64,000 nucleotides of DNA from Theobroma cacao (GCF_000208745.1 NC_030854.1:7554832-7618831), one strand, 5' to 3'. Counted from the stretch's first letter, positions 23,037-36,012 are shown. The notes: generated by a model from the letters alone, not told the origin. Numbers and translations: made by a program.

Positions 23037-23051
23037 GTTAGTATAAGAGCT
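23037..23051 (+). other. Primer-binding site of element E (tRNA-Met type)
   Basis: AGTTAGTATAAGAGC directly after the LTR resembles GTTGGTATCAGAGC, the common tRNA-Met site, with two or three decayed bases. A second copy, AGTTGATATAAGAGC, follows the second LTR at 29905. Confidence 0.75.
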
Positions 23052-23275
23052 TTAGGTTTAGTTAAGTCCTAGGGATTCTCGTGTCTATCAGGGGAGTTGT
23101 GGGAGTTTTTGTAGAGTGTCATCCTTGGATTGTGGGTGCACAATGCAAGCTAAAGATGGGAGGCTACATAGGCCCCTAATTCATTAGAAACCTACCTATT
23201 CCTTTGTTGTATAAATGGCTAAGTAATTAACGCTTGGTTGCGTGAAGGTTTGGAGGTGCGCTTGTTACACACACC

Positions 23276-23788
23276 ATGTCTAGAAGAGACGGTATTCCGG
23301 ATACCCATCACAGTGGTAGCGAGGGATCGCTAAATTCCACTTCTAGGAGCCAATGGTGCCCTGATCCAGGGAGTTAGGGAAGTGGCCAGTCCAAGATTCC
23401 TATTACATGGATTCCACCGAAATTGGAAAAATTGTTTCATAGTAGGGAAAATCTCGAAAATAGTGAAAGCCTTGAAAGCGAGGATAGCTCTGATATTCAG
23501 GAAGGTGTGAACAAATTACTTGAGGAATGGTATAAGGAAAAGACGAAAGAGGCAATTTCAAAAGGAGATATTCGTCCTAGGAAGGTATCCACTATCAGAC
23601 ACTTTCCTCCTGGATGTGGAAGAGATGCTGCACCTGTGAGTAGGGAGGAATGCATAAGAACACAGCAAGCTTGGATTAAAGATAAAATGGAAAAATCTCA
23701 GGAGATAGAAGAGAACCCGAAAGAGGATCCGTCGATGTGCTCGGATCAAGGCGATGATGATCCTAATGATGCTTACTATTTTCGTTGA
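23276..23788 (+). CDS. Small acidic ORF of element E, unknown function
   Basis: Starting at ATG 23276 (MSRRDGIPDTHHSGSEG), it encodes 170 codons, interrupted once by TAG at 23375-23377, and is open from 23378 to the TGA at 23786-23788. It is rich in Glu, Asp, Lys and Ser and has no transmembrane segment or zinc knuckle that I can see. Notable blocks: ESLESEDSSDIQEGV near 23465, EEWYKEKTKEAISKGDIRPR near 23524, and CGRDAAPVSREECIRTQQAW near 23617. It lies at the place where a Del/Tekay-type element would start Gag, but does not look like a Gag domain. The partial internal copy after the second LTR keeps the first 50 or so codons (30126-30283) with ATA in place of the ATG and its own TAG. It could be a residual Gag N-terminus, a family-specific protein of a non-autonomous element, or a fragment captured from a host gene. 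I do not recognise it. Confidence 0.5.
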
Positions 23789-26700
23789 ATTTTGTATTAC
23801 TTTAAGTCTAGGCAGACGTGGTGTAAATGAAGTAGTAGTAGTTATCTGTATAAAGGACTTAAGAGTTTGGTTTTTATTTTCGTGTGACTCGAACGGATTA
23901 TGAAGTAGATGTTTAAATGACTTGGTGCATATGGGAATCTTTTGGTATGGCAGTGGTGGACTAGCAATATAATTATTGAGGAAGGATATTCACCTTAGTG
24001 GTGTGGTTGGTCGCCTTAGATAATTATTAAAGGTCGACGTAGAAAGTCATTAATGGTACAAGCAACTACAAGACCTAACAAACGATTATCGATTAATCGT
24101 GGAAATGTAAAATTTGAAATCTCAATTGCAGTTACAATTCGGGAAGATATGAGAGAAATTAATGAGACTATAGATGACACTTTGAATGGTTAATGTGATT
24201 AAGTCAAGGACTGTAAACTTAAGTATTGAGGAAATTGTAACCTGATATTTCTATGGATGAGAAATGTTAAGGGTATATGCTGGATAAACAGAAAAAAAAA
24301 TCAAAAAGGATAATTCGTTGGTCAAGTATCTGTAGTGTGTAGGTAGGTCCTAAAGAGTTATGTAATGCACAAAAGAAGAAAAAGGTATGTAAGTCTTTTA
24401 ATTGTTTCTTATAAAGTACGACTGGTGGTAAGAATGGAGGCACATGGTGCCATGACATTAGAAAATGATATTTTGGCACAAATATAGACCATTGGGGGTA
24501 AATGATGGAACTTGAGAAAGATGAATTCTTGTTTAGTAAGGATTGTGAGTATAAGGTGTGGAAAAATATGAACTATTTTCATGGTCGTTTGTACTGAAAT
24601 GTCAATAAACTATTTGAGTTACAAGACAAGAAAGACAATTAATTATGGATGATAAGAATTGTGGGATGCCATAAATAATGAATAATTAGGTGTGTGGTGT
24701 TGTATATATATCTTGTGTAGTCATTACACAATATAGAGAGGATGTCCTAAGGTGAGACTTAATGATTGATGCTAAGTGTTAAAGGATAATATAAGTTGAA
24801 AGTATTGACTTGGCCTAGTGCATGTGATAAGCAAATTGAAGATACACATGCTAATGGAAACTGTGGTATAGGCTTAAAAGAAAGCCATGCGGTTGAGAAT
24901 GATTGGTGCAATAGCCTTAAAGGTAGAAGAATTGCTTCGATAAAGTAAATTCCTGCAGCTGCAACGCCGCAGCGCTAACTGCCCAACACTGCTGGGCTAA
25001 GAACCCTTTATGGCTACAAAGCGCGAGCAAATTATGATTGGTATGAAGATGAAACTCACAAGTTGAATTATGGTCATTGGTCTTGATGTTGAGCTTTGTT
25101 ATTTAGAGTTTAAGTGCGTTGGGAAAGTGTTTATATGAGTGAATTGAAAAGTTTCTTTATTGCCTTATATATTGGCATGTAAGTAAAAGAGAAGTTAAAG
25201 AGTTCTTAAGATGGTTACATTGAGATAAATTACCGTGTGGAGTGTTAAAATGAATAATATGTTGACTTAAGTCAAATCCTAAAAAATAGAGGAGACAAGA
25301 GATTAAGCCTTGTTAAAAGCTAAAGAGAAGTGAGTGAAAAGTTAGATGAATGTATGAGTCATCGACAAGGGATGTCAATACCAAGTGATGAAATTGTGAA
25401 TGAAGGATTATAAAGGTGACATAGCAAATGAGTTAATATAGAGTATTGCTATGAGGATCTACAAATCTTGTCGTGACTTAGTTGAATGAAAAGGATTAGT
25501 AACAACACAAGGCCAATTATGTGGCATGCTAGAAACCCTTGAAGATAAATTAAAATATGAATAGATGAGTATGCATTTATATGTCCTGGAGAATAAGTGC
25601 ATGCTTTTGGAATGATATGCTCAGGATATTAAAGAGCAAATAAGTGATTAAGTGTTTCAGGAATGTATAAACATCCTTGAGAAGGAATTACCAATCATAT
25701 GAGGCTAGTATAATATGTGTGATTTTGAAACTTGCTAAAGAGCCTAACAACTAAACCACAGGTTAACTAATTATATGTGGTGAGACATAAGTTTAAGGTG
25801 GGTATTTGCAAGGAAATACTCAAGAGGAATCCTGCTATGAATCTTGTGAAAACAAGCATTAAGTTATGTTGTTACAAAAAGGGAAGTCGTAAGCTGAAAG
25901 TGATACTCACATTGACATTGAGAGGTACTTGAGAAAAACCTTGTTTCCAGTCTTGAAATTTCAAGGACATATAGTCAATGGGCTAAGGGAGAATGATGTT
26001 ATATTAGTATGAGAGAATAGTACAAAGGATGGTTGAAGGTAACCTTGATAATGAAGTTGGATAATGAAAACCTCCTAATGTATTATCGAAATTGGAATTC
26101 GAAAATGCATGAGGTATGCATGATTCGAATGAGTCTACATCTTAGGTGACGGGTTAAAATCGAAATGTAATAAGGATATAATGTATATGTTAGAGGCATG
26201 AAAGATAATTGAGAAATAAGGATGACTTTTAGGATTGTGGTATTGCATAAGATGCAATGATCAAGTAAAGATGAATCTTTGAAGGATCAACGAGATTATA
26301 AAGCATATACGAATATCGAATTGCAATTTAATGAAAATGACATTTGGCAAATGAGAGGTGACTAATGACATTATGATGCAAGGATATATAGTATAATGAT
26401 ACTTAAGCATATAATTGGAAATCATAAGAAAGGAGTATAGGCATGTAAATGATGTGAAGTTATGCATAGGCATAATGAGAATTCATATGGATTACATAAG
26501 AGATAACTTGTGGTAGACGCAAGTGGAATGGTGATTTAAACATATAAAAAGGGCAATCTAAAATTGATTATACTAGTGATCATAGATTAAACATGAGAAT
26601 GTTGACATCTAAATGTGCATGTATATACAAATGTGTGGGGTTGACGATGTGACCAACTAAAGTGAAGAAATGGTCTTAGAGATTTGAGATTTGAACTCGA

Positions 26701-27328
26701 TATATTTGATAAGTTGTATGGATAATACAATGATAAGAAATTCTGTTAGAAGTGGAGCTATGTTGATATAAGAAATTTTGGAGAAACAGTCGAAGAAATG
26801 ATGTCAAGGAAATGTCATTTATAGCATGGTTAAGCTATACAAGATGGACTAATATGATTAAGAAGATTTAAGTTGTGTAAATGCAAGACAAATATGAAGT
26901 ATGAGGGAATGGTTGAAAGATTCAACTCCCCATAATGTTGGAAAAAAGTATAGGAATGAATAGGGTGTGTTTATGATGCCATAAGTTATGTAATAGTGTA
27001 GAAGGATAAGGTGAATAAATGACAAGAGGTTTGACAAGAATTGAAATAAAGATACGTTTAAGGTTAGTAATAGAATTAAAGGCATACTTGGGATCTTAAT
27101 GATAAGAGAAAGAACAATAATGAAGGGTACCGTGGTTCTGACTCAAAGATGACAATAAAGATAAGTTACATACCTTGACCTTGTAAAGTGTTTTAGTCGA
27201 ACCGAAGGTAACGAAGTGCATAAATCAAAAGTCCCTATGAAGAAGGAAATGAAATAGGATCATTGAGGGAAATTAACAACCCGACGTAAAGGAGAATTCG
27301 AGGACAAATTCTTTTAAGAGGGGGAGAC
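23789..27328 (+). other. Element E internal region without coding capacity
   Basis: 3.5 kb of AT-rich sequence with no frame longer than about 75 codons and no recognisable retrotransposon domain. A GC-rich island with GCTGCAACGCCGCAGCGC-like sequence lies near 24953-25010. The end, GAATTCGAGGACAAATTC followed by AAGAGGGGGAGAC (27315-27328), is the typical end of a gypsy pol plus polypurine tract, so gag-pol was lost from the middle. Confidence 0.75.
27315..27328 (+). other. Polypurine tract of element E
   Basis: AAGAGGGGGAGAC abuts the second LTR, in the place where plus-strand DNA synthesis would be primed. Confidence 0.85.
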
Positions 27329-29902
27329 TGTGACATCTAGTACCCTCGTATAGAAGTCAATATGACCTTATCAACGAGACAAAGGGTCAATGGATGCTGA
27401 TTTAAGTGCCAAAGGATGGAGACAGGTGAAAATAGTATTTTAAGATAAAATATTTTGCACGTGAAGAAATAATAATAAAATAATAATCTTTTTATCGAGA
27501 AAGAATTTGCAAGATAAAAGGTGATTCGGATGTGAATTGAGGCAAAGTAAGATGATTTGGAGCCCTAGAAAGCTAGTGAAAAATTTTGGGATAAAATAAT
27601 ATTTTATTAATAAAATAATATTAAAATATTAATATTTTATTCGATATCGAAATTTTCCATGAAGGAGAAATACATGGCCAATCTAAGTGGGGGAGAAAAA
27701 GGACGAGGAAATTTTAGAGAAAAATGAACTTTATGGGGCCCACATGTCTTTATTAAATAAAGTTGACGCGGGTAAGTAAATATTTAAATATTATGGTGTT
27801 ACCACATTTAATTATAAATTTAATACTTTATTGGTACAAGTGTTAAGGAAGAAAAATGGAAAGAAATTGGAATTAAAAGATTATGGGAGGATACAATTAA
27901 AAAGGGTGAAAACTTTGGAGGGTAAAACGGTAATTTTTCATAAAGCTTGGTCATGAAAGCTTTGACTCTCCATCCTTATCCCATGGCTGGCCATTGTGTC
28001 CAAGGCACCATCTTCCTCCATCTCCTCCCAATGCCATTTTTGTTCCTCCACCATAAAAATCAAGATTTTCATTTTCTTTTCCTTGTTTTCTTTTCTTCCC
28101 TTTTCTTTTCTTACACCTTCCTTCTCCTAACTTCTTGGGTATCAAACCTACAACTTCTAACCTTAAGTTTCAGCACATCTAAACCCTAGGAGAGAGAAAG
28201 AAAAATCTCTCTTCCTTTCCTTTATTTTCTATTTCTACTCCACTTTCAACAACACTTGGATTTTTGGCTTCAAATCTTCATTTTTTTAAGGCTAAAAGGT
28301 ATATATTTTCAACCCTTGAATTTTAAAATTTATGGGTTTGTAATTTTTGGACTTTATTTTCTAAGTTTCTTTAAATTTCCTTTCCTTGAAATTTGCTAGG
28401 TTTGGTTGATCTTTATACCTTCAAGCACCAAGGTAAAGAAACTTCAAACTTGAACAATTAGTTTAAAGAGGTTTGTGAATTAGACTAGGATTCTAGGTTA
28501 AAAGTTGGGTTAGAGTGTAGATTGTATAGTGTATATTTATTAGAATTATTAAATTCAAATTATGACTTGATGGAGGTTGTTATGGCTTATTGGTAAATAT
28601 AGATTTTAACGGTATTTCGGGGACTACCTAGATTATGACTTTGTGGGCACTAGTCTTGTAAGGTGGCATTAAGGTGAGTGAACTTGCATTTAAAAATGTT
28701 TGGTGTAAATGCATATGTGTTTGAATGAATCATTTGAAACTTCATTTGTCTTTGTTTTAAAATGTGCTTGGGAACAAGCCTTTGATGAAATGTCTTTACG
28801 TTGTGAAATTATGCAATGAGATTAGCTCATGTGTTCCTATATTGTGCGATACGTATAATGTGATAAATTACATATTTGAAATATTATGTTGAATTGCCAA
28901 ATGATTTCTGGCATGTAATGCATTCTTATGTAAAGATTCTTGTTACATGTTGTTACATGTGCCATGCATTGAAATGTAATGTTGAATGATAATTGTAACC
29001 GCACATGTGCGGTGTGGGAGGGTACATGCCGATGATGACGGGTGATTCCAGCAATGTACGATATGGGAGTGCATATGAGCTGATGACTGGTGGGTGATGA
29101 TTTCAGCTATGTACGATGCAATAGTGCATATTAGCTGATGACCGGAGGATAACGATTCCAACTATGTGCGGTGTGGGAGTGCACATGAGTTGATGACCGG
29201 TGGTTGCATACATGTTTACACATACCATAGAAATGTTAAAGAAAATATTGTGTGATTGCATTGAATGTTGAAAGTTGAATTTTTTAAACGCTTTAAAATG
29301 AGTTGAAAAATAGCACGGCATCAAGTTTTGTTCATAATATACAAAATTGCATTGTTTCTAAATGAGTGCATCGTGTTTTCAAAAAAAACTCTCCGTATCG
29401 TTTGCTTGTTCCTTTCTTATGTTCACTCACTAGGTTTATACTTATCCTTTCCAACTTCATGTTTTAGTTTTCAAGTTCGAAGATAGTTGGATCTTAGGTA
29501 GAGGCGCTTGCTCCTGTTCATCTTACAGTAAGTTTACCAGAGCACTCCATGATAGTATCCACGTCAGAGTCCCTCCACTGATAGTCAAGGTCTTTGTATG
29601 TGTATATGGTTATTTAAATGTAATTCATTGGATTTGTTGTAAACACTACATGTTTGGTATGCATGTTAATGTCGCCATAGGTTGGCAAATGGTAATATTA
29701 TTTTATGAAAGGTATTGTTCAGTTGCCATGACTTATTTTCAAAAGGAAATTATTTTTGATAACTATGAATTAAGAACCTTAGAGGTAAATGAAGGATAGA
29801 TGGTCTAATGAACAAGTTTTCATAGAAAGCCTTGCTTGAGCCCGATGGGCTACGCCTATTGGGTCCTTGCGCCTGTCATGGCCCTAGAATTGGGCTGTGA
29901 CA
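27329..29902 (+). mobile_element. Element E second LTR
   Basis: 2,574 bases, TGTGACATCTAGTACC to TGGGCTGTGACA. It is followed not by flanking DNA but by a second primer site and leader (29903-30283). Confidence 0.93.
28995..29210 (+). repeat. Four-unit minisatellite in E second LTR
   Basis: Counterpart of 22141-22335 with the GTGTGGGAGTGCACATGAG core. Confidence 0.9.
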
Positions 29903-30283
29903 AAGTTGATATAAGAGCTCTAGGTTTAGTTGAGTCCTAGGGATTATCGTGTCTGTCAGCGAAGTTGTGAGAGTCTGTGTAAAGTCTCATCCTTGGATTA
30001 TGGGTGCGCAACGCAAGCTAAGGATGGGAGGCTACATAGGTCCCTAATTCATTAGAAACCTACCTATTCTTATGATGTATAAATGGCTAAGTAATTAACG
30101 CTTGGTTGCATATAGGTTTGGAGGTGCGCTTGTTACACACGTCATATCTAGAAGAGACAGTAGTCCGAATACCCCTCACAGTACTAGCGAGGGATCACTA
30201 GATTCCATTACTAGGAGCCAATGGTGCCCTGATTAGGGAGTCAAGGAAGTGGCTAGTCTCGGATTCCTATTACATGGATTCAA
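29903..30283 (+). mobile_element. Second, truncated copy of the E internal start
   Basis: Aligns with 23035-23413: primer site, GCTCTAGGTTTAGTTGAGTCC leader, and the first part of the small ORF with ATA for ATG. It stops at CATGGATTC, and the next bases encode C1 reverse transcriptase. Microhomology such as ATGGA or GGATTC may have guided the join. Confidence 0.88.
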
Positions 30284-31152
30284 ACTATGTAAGGCATTAT
30301 ATGGATTAAAACAAGCTCCAAGAGCTTGGTATGCAAGACTCTCAAAGTTCTTAGTTGAAAAAGGGTATATTAGAGGAAGTATTGATACAACATTATTCAT
30401 TAAGAAATACTTCTATGATCTAATTATAGTTCAAATTTATGTGGATGATATTATTTTTGGTGCTACTAATAAAGCTTTGTGTAAGAACTTTGCTGATGAA
30501 ATGCAAGGTGAATTTGAAATGAGCATGATGGGTGAATTGAAATTATTTCTTGGCCTTCAAATCAAATAATGCAAAGATGGTATCTTTATCAATCAAGAAA
30601 GATATATTCAAGACATGCTAAAAAGGTTTGATATGCTGAAGCTAAAGGCAATCAACACTCCAATGAGTCCCTCTACCAAACTTGATAAAGATGAAAAAGG
30701 AAAGAGTGTTGATCAAAAACTTTATAGAGGTATGATTGGATCTTTGCTTTACTTAACTGCTAGCAGACTTGACATTGAATTTAGTGTATGCTTCTGTGCA
30801 CATGTTTAATCTCATCCCAAATAGTCACATTTAATTACTGTAAAAAGAATCTTTAGGTACCTATTAGACACACAAGGTTTAGGATTATGGTATCCTAGAG
30901 GAACATCTTTTAGTCTTATTGGTTACTCTAATGCTGACTGTGCTGGAAGTAAAACGGATAGGAAAAGTACCAGTGGAACTTGTCAGCTTCTAGGAAACAT
31001 GCTTGTATCTTGGTCAAGTAAGAAACAAAGCTCTGTTACACTTTCAACAGCAGAAGCTGAACACAATTCCTTAGGTAGTTACTATGCTCAAATTTTATGG
31101 ATTAAACAACAATTAAAAGATTTTGGAGTAACCATGCATAATATACCCGCAT
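30281..31152 (+). pseudogene. pol: C1 reverse transcriptase (C-terminal part) and RNase H (first part)
   Basis: Copia RT from KLCKALYGLKQAPRAWYARL (30281) through the catalytic YVDD at 30438-30449 (IVQIYVDDIIFGATN), FLGLQIK near 30550 followed by a TAA, and YRGMIGSLLYLTASRLDIEF near 30723. RNase H: GYSNADCAGSKTDRKSTSG near 30921 with its catalytic Asp, WSSKKQSSVTLSTAEAEHNS near 31011 with the conserved Glu. It ends at DFGVTMHNIP (31147), where a solo LTR is inserted; the frame resumes at 34462. The N-terminal RT half is absent (see 20180-20478). The frame has stops at about 30567 and 30807. Confidence 0.93.
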
Positions 31153-34100
31153 TGTCACAACCCGGAACTCCCTTCGAGCTCGTGACAACCATCGCGATGC
31201 CCCGATCGACACTCATTACCCGAAATGTCAATCGAAACCTCACAAGGCTTTAATATCAGCTTCTCATTTCCCCTGTGAGTAACCGTTACCGAATATCGCG
31301 TTCCAAAAGATTTTAAGCAATTTTCAACTTAAAACAAATAAAATAATAATTTTCGTCTCACAGGGGTATTTTGGTCATTTTTTTTCAAAAATCTCAAAAT
31401 CAATTAAAAATGTAGTATGCAAGTGAAAAACACATATTTCATAATCAGAAATAATTTTGAATGTCTAAAACATTCGTTTAAAATGAAATTATGACTATTA
31501 GTATAAAATAAAAATATTTAATAAAATATTTAATTTTCTCATAAAACAATATTTTAAGAACACTGCATAAATAATTTTTTTACAACATAAAAGCAAAATA
31601 AATTCATATATATTGTAATACAGATAATCAAAGTATAAAATTAAATTTGCAGTGACACGTGGGCCCATGAATGATAAAAAGTATTGAGAGAGATAAACCT
31701 ATATATTTTGAGGATGCCAGTCTAATTGTAATCCTCGAAGAAATGAGCTATCTACTGACTATCCTGAGCTTGAAATGGGTGGAAAAGAGGGTGGTGAGAT
31801 TATATAATCCTAGAGAGTAAACAAATATCATTTAAAATATCTAAAGGCGAGTAAAATGAGACTATTAAAACATTTCATTAAACTGTAATTTATCATCTTT
31901 CGACTTATTTCAACCAAATGAAATCAATTTATTTAAATCAAGTAATCAGTATGGCTTATGAACTTCTTAAAACTTTGGCTCGTGCCAAAATCAATATCAT
32001 ACTCAGTTATCAGGGATACCTTGATTGAGAGCTATCCCAATCGAGTCCGCCAAGGTTGTTAAAAAGTTTTGAACACATAAATCATGTTTTTATTTTGAAA
32101 ATATAGTCGTTTCTTGGCGTTAGCGGAGTTCATCATCACGAGGTGGTTTGGCGTGAAGTGAACTCTAAAACTGTTAGCCTAAGGAGTTATCCACCCACGC
32201 CTCTCATACTGAGGTAAGATATAACGGGGTTTACCGTGCCCCTCTAATAGGCTAGCCCACGAAAACTTGCCTACTGCAGTGGCTAGTTAAATAACCCACC
32301 ATACAATAAAATTCATTCTAGCATGACATGGCAATTATTGTAATTCACAGCCTTTCAAGGCTAAATACACATTTCATATATTTCAACATAAATACCAATT
32401 CATCCATTCATGCAAATATTATCATAAGCCATTTATTCAAATCATAAATCTATAACATACCAGTGGTCTCCAATTACTCTATTTTTCAAAATCGTTATTT
32501 CGTTTCAAGACAATTTATAAAATAATTTTATTTAAACATATTTTATTTGTAAAACCAAAAATTAACCATTTAAACTCATTTTCATAAAATTCTGTCAAAA
32601 TCGATTAAAATCATACTTTAGATAATTAAAATAATGATAAGGTTACTCATAGTATCAGGAGTAGAAATACTTCTATTTTCAGTCCACGGGTACAGTCCTT
32701 TACCCGTATCTAATGGCTCACCACCTAGCCATAATCCATGACACATATTTCAATTAAATTGTGTCTAACAGTCATAAGCTATTTTAGGCTCGATGTATAT
32801 GCATGATATGATATGCAAAAATGTCTAAATTTTGCCTAAACGCGGTGTTAGCCTATTTCGGTCTTTTACACGATAAATCGATATACGCGTCCGTTTAAAC
32901 TCCAAATTAATTTTTTTCAGTTTCTATACCTCAATTGCACCCAAATTGACTTAATGTCCCCCAGTGTGGTGTAAATTATCAGTCCCGATAACAAATTACG
33001 AAAATACCCCTAGTGGGTAAAAATTCGTATTTTTGCTCCGAAAATTCCCATTATTTTTCTAGGCTCATAATTCATCATTATTCATCATAATTCCTCAAAT
33101 AAACATCAAGATCAGCATCCAATATTCCCCTAGAAAATTCGATATAATGGGTTTCAATGGGAGAAAATTATTTCTCTAGCTTATTTTTGTTGTATTTCAA
33201 TATAACCTAACTAAAATCACTTAATTCAATTAAAATCAACCCAAACTCAAGCTCAAAACTCATCCATGGAGGTTTGGGCAGCATGGGTGTCCATACCCAC
33301 TTTCTAATTTTGCATGAAAATGAGAAAAAAATGCATGGGTAGTGAAAATTACAAGGAAAATCAATGAAATGTACCTTTTTAATGCTTGATTTCTTGATTT
33401 CTCTTGATTTTCCGCAACATTTTCAGCTAGGGTTCTTATTTTTTTCCCCCCTTTTCTCTCCTGGTTTGGATGGCTTGAAGAAGATGAGAATTCTGGAAAT
33501 TTTGACATTTTTAAAGGCTAAAATAATATAATATTATTTTATTCATTTTTTTTTGTTTTATTAATTCCTTAAATTCTAGCCATCCATTTATTTCCAAATT
33601 TTCACCATACACTTGTCCCACATATCCATAGCTTAGATAAAATTCTCAGACTTATCCAAAGTCTTGGTGGAGTAATTTTTTAAAAATTTACACTTTTGCC
33701 CCTGTAAAAGTCAAAAATTACAATTTTACCCCAAAAACTGAAAAATTGCCCACAGACATATTTTTCATCCATTATACTCATACCATTCTCCAATTTGTCA
33801 AATTTGATCTAAATTCTCTCAAAATCTCAAATTTTATCTACGAGTGCTAAAATTACGATTTTGCCCCTACACTCTAGAAATCACCGAAATTAAACTTTTT
33901 CACTGCCAAACCCTCAAATTATACTCCAAAAAGTCAAATGGGGCCAAAAAAAAATCTTTTCTAAAAATTCCCATTGTGTCCTTAGGTGGCAAATGACCAT
34001 TTTGCCTCTAGATAGTGAAAATTTCGATTTGACTCCAAATTGATCCTCGAACTCCAAATCACCATATTAAACCATTCTGGAACTTTAAAATATTCAATGT

Positions 34101-34461
34101 CACCCTAAAATCTCTATTTGATCTAGTTCGAGGCTTAAATCAACTTTATTGTACCTCTAGGTGTAATACCGAATTTTGTAAATTTTTCGATACTCTCCTA
34201 GCATGCAAACATGTTATCCATCACATGTATGACATGACAAATATTTTACAAAGTAAAGCTTGACATCTTCTCCCCCACTTGGATCAACCATGTGATCTTT
34301 CTTCATGACTGATTTCGACATCCGACTAAATATTAATATTTTAATATTATTTTATTCTAAAAAATTTGTCTTGTCTCTTTGGTTCCTAAAGTTCCTTATT
34401 ATGTCTCAATTCGCATCCGACCAACTTTATTTATCACCATATCAAAGTATGGGGCATTTCA
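31153..34461 (-). mobile_element. L1-family solo LTR (3.3 kb)
   Basis: On the minus strand it starts TGAAATGCCCCATACTTTG and ends GGGAGTTCCGGGTTGTGACA. TSD: CGCAT at 31148-31152 and CGTAT at 34462-34466, one difference. It splits the RNase H of C1. The densest run of AAAATGGTCATTTTGCCCC-type motifs is at 33680-34020. Open frames inside (for example 33260-33508) are not shared by other L1 copies. Confidence 0.93.
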
Positions 34462-34491
34462 CGTATATTATGGCAACACAAGTGCTATTAA
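34462..34491 (+). pseudogene. pol: C1 RNase H, 30-base piece between two insertions
   Basis: Thirty bases reading YYGNTSAIN in the C1 frame, the copia RNase H block usually seen as CDNTSAI. The solo LTR 31153-34461 is on its left and element D on its right; the last five bases, ATTAA, are the D target site. Confidence 0.9.
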
Positions 34492-35837
34492 TGTAGTACT
34501 CTGTATTTTGATATGGTGGCTAATAAAGTTTATGAATGCCAATTGAGGTTGATTGCTGAGTTAAAAGGGTAATTCAAAAGTGAACTTGTGAAATCTCGAT
34601 CTCCATAGGCACATATCTATAAGTAAACGTGATAATGCGGACTAGGGGTAATTTCGTAATTTCTCTTAGTGAGCTCCTACGAGTGGGTTTTTTTTATGCT
34701 ATTAAGGTCTAAATAGTCCTAAGGAATGAATGAATGATGTTTATGATGGTAAATAAATGAGGAAGATAAAAATAATGATAATTTCCATGGTAGGGGCAAA
34801 ATGGTCATTTTGCATCTCGATTCTAAATTTTTTTAGTTTCGTGAACCCGAGTACCTTTAGACTATTATGAACTTTGTTTCAGTATCAAAAGAGCAAAAAG
34901 GTTGCACAAAGGATGGGAGGAAGACAAAACCACCATGTTAAGGGTATTTTGGTAATTTCGATGGAAATTTGGATTAACTTGAAGCATAAATATTTGAGCT
35001 CCAACAGCTTCCAGTAGCTTCTCCTTCTTCTTCTTCCCCCCCTTTCACGTTCCTTTTATCCTCCATGGAAGCTTGCTTTGCAACTTCCATAACTTTCTCT
35101 CTCTAACTCCAAATTTCATGCTTTTGTGCACTTTTTCATAAAACCTTTGTGCTCTTTCACTCTCTCACTTTAAAAACCTTGAAAAGTCTTTGTTCATCAC
35201 TTTCTCTCACTAGATGAAAGTTTTCGAGAGAGAAAGAAAAAGTTGCCATAGTAGCTTGGAAGCTTTTGAAAAGGAATTCAACTACAAAAAACCACCAAGG
35301 TGAGTAATGAATTAGGTTAAATTTTCAAGTTGTTGATAATGGTTGATGATTAGAGTGGTGAGTTAATCTATTGTTGAGATTTTTATTCATTTTTAAGGTG
35401 ATTGGAGTAGTGAAATAAATAGTCACCTAATGGTGATTGAAAGCTAGTTAGGAATAACAAGTAGAGCTCGATTTAAGAAATAGCTTTTAGAAATGTATTT
35501 ATGTAAATTGGGTTGATAGTTATGTTGTGTGTGTGTGATAGGTTCCAACGAGGCCTCACATGTCCGTTTGAAGCAATCATCAAAATTAGAATCGATTAAA
35601 GAATCAACTAGACCGGTGAGTGAACTTGCATTTCAAAACTGTTTTCGGAATGTGAATCTATATGCACAAACATTGATTGATTTTATCCAACTTTTCTTTA
35701 AAACGTGTACCTTGGGAACAAGCCTTTGATAAATTGTCTCTATGTTGTGATATGTGGCTGTTATGGATTCATGCACTACTACATTATGTTGATATATATA
35801 TGTTGTGCATTGATAGTTGGTATTGTGGGATAATTAT

Positions 35838-36012
35838 AACCGCGGGTGTACACGATGTGGGGGGATGCACATGCCGGTGATGATTGTGGTGAGGGAGATA
35901 GATGATGATAGTGCTCGTGTGCACGATGTGGGGGGATGTACACGATGGCATTAACTGTGCACGATGTGAGGGGATGCACACGATGACTGCGGCTATGTGC
36001 ATGATGTTGGGG
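35838..36012 (+). repeat. Minisatellite in D 5' LTR
   Basis: Repeats of GTGCACGATGTGGGGGGATG in units of about 40-60 bases; it is cut by the insertion at 36013 and ends after it near 39075. Confidence 0.9.

Larger units (their letters stand above)
20479..30283 (+). mobile_element. Element E: LTR-internal-LTR-partial internal, fused to C1 RT
   Basis: Two LTRs (20479-23034 and 27329-29902) flank a 4.3-kb internal region; after the second LTR the element goes on with primer site and leader again for 381 bases before C1 resumes. So the unit is what is left of an LTR-internal-LTR-internal array cut by a deletion that also took part of C1 RT. No TSD can exist at the right end. Leader, tRNA-Met-type primer site and PPT style place it with Del/Tekay-like chromoviruses, but no gag-pol is present; only a small ORF (23276-23788). 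Confidence 0.9.

Noticed and set aside
23789..27328. Hidden gag-pol in the E internal region
   Set aside because: I looked for RT, integrase and protease motifs in the frames and saw none; only the 3' end recalls gypsy pol. A profile search could still find very old remains.
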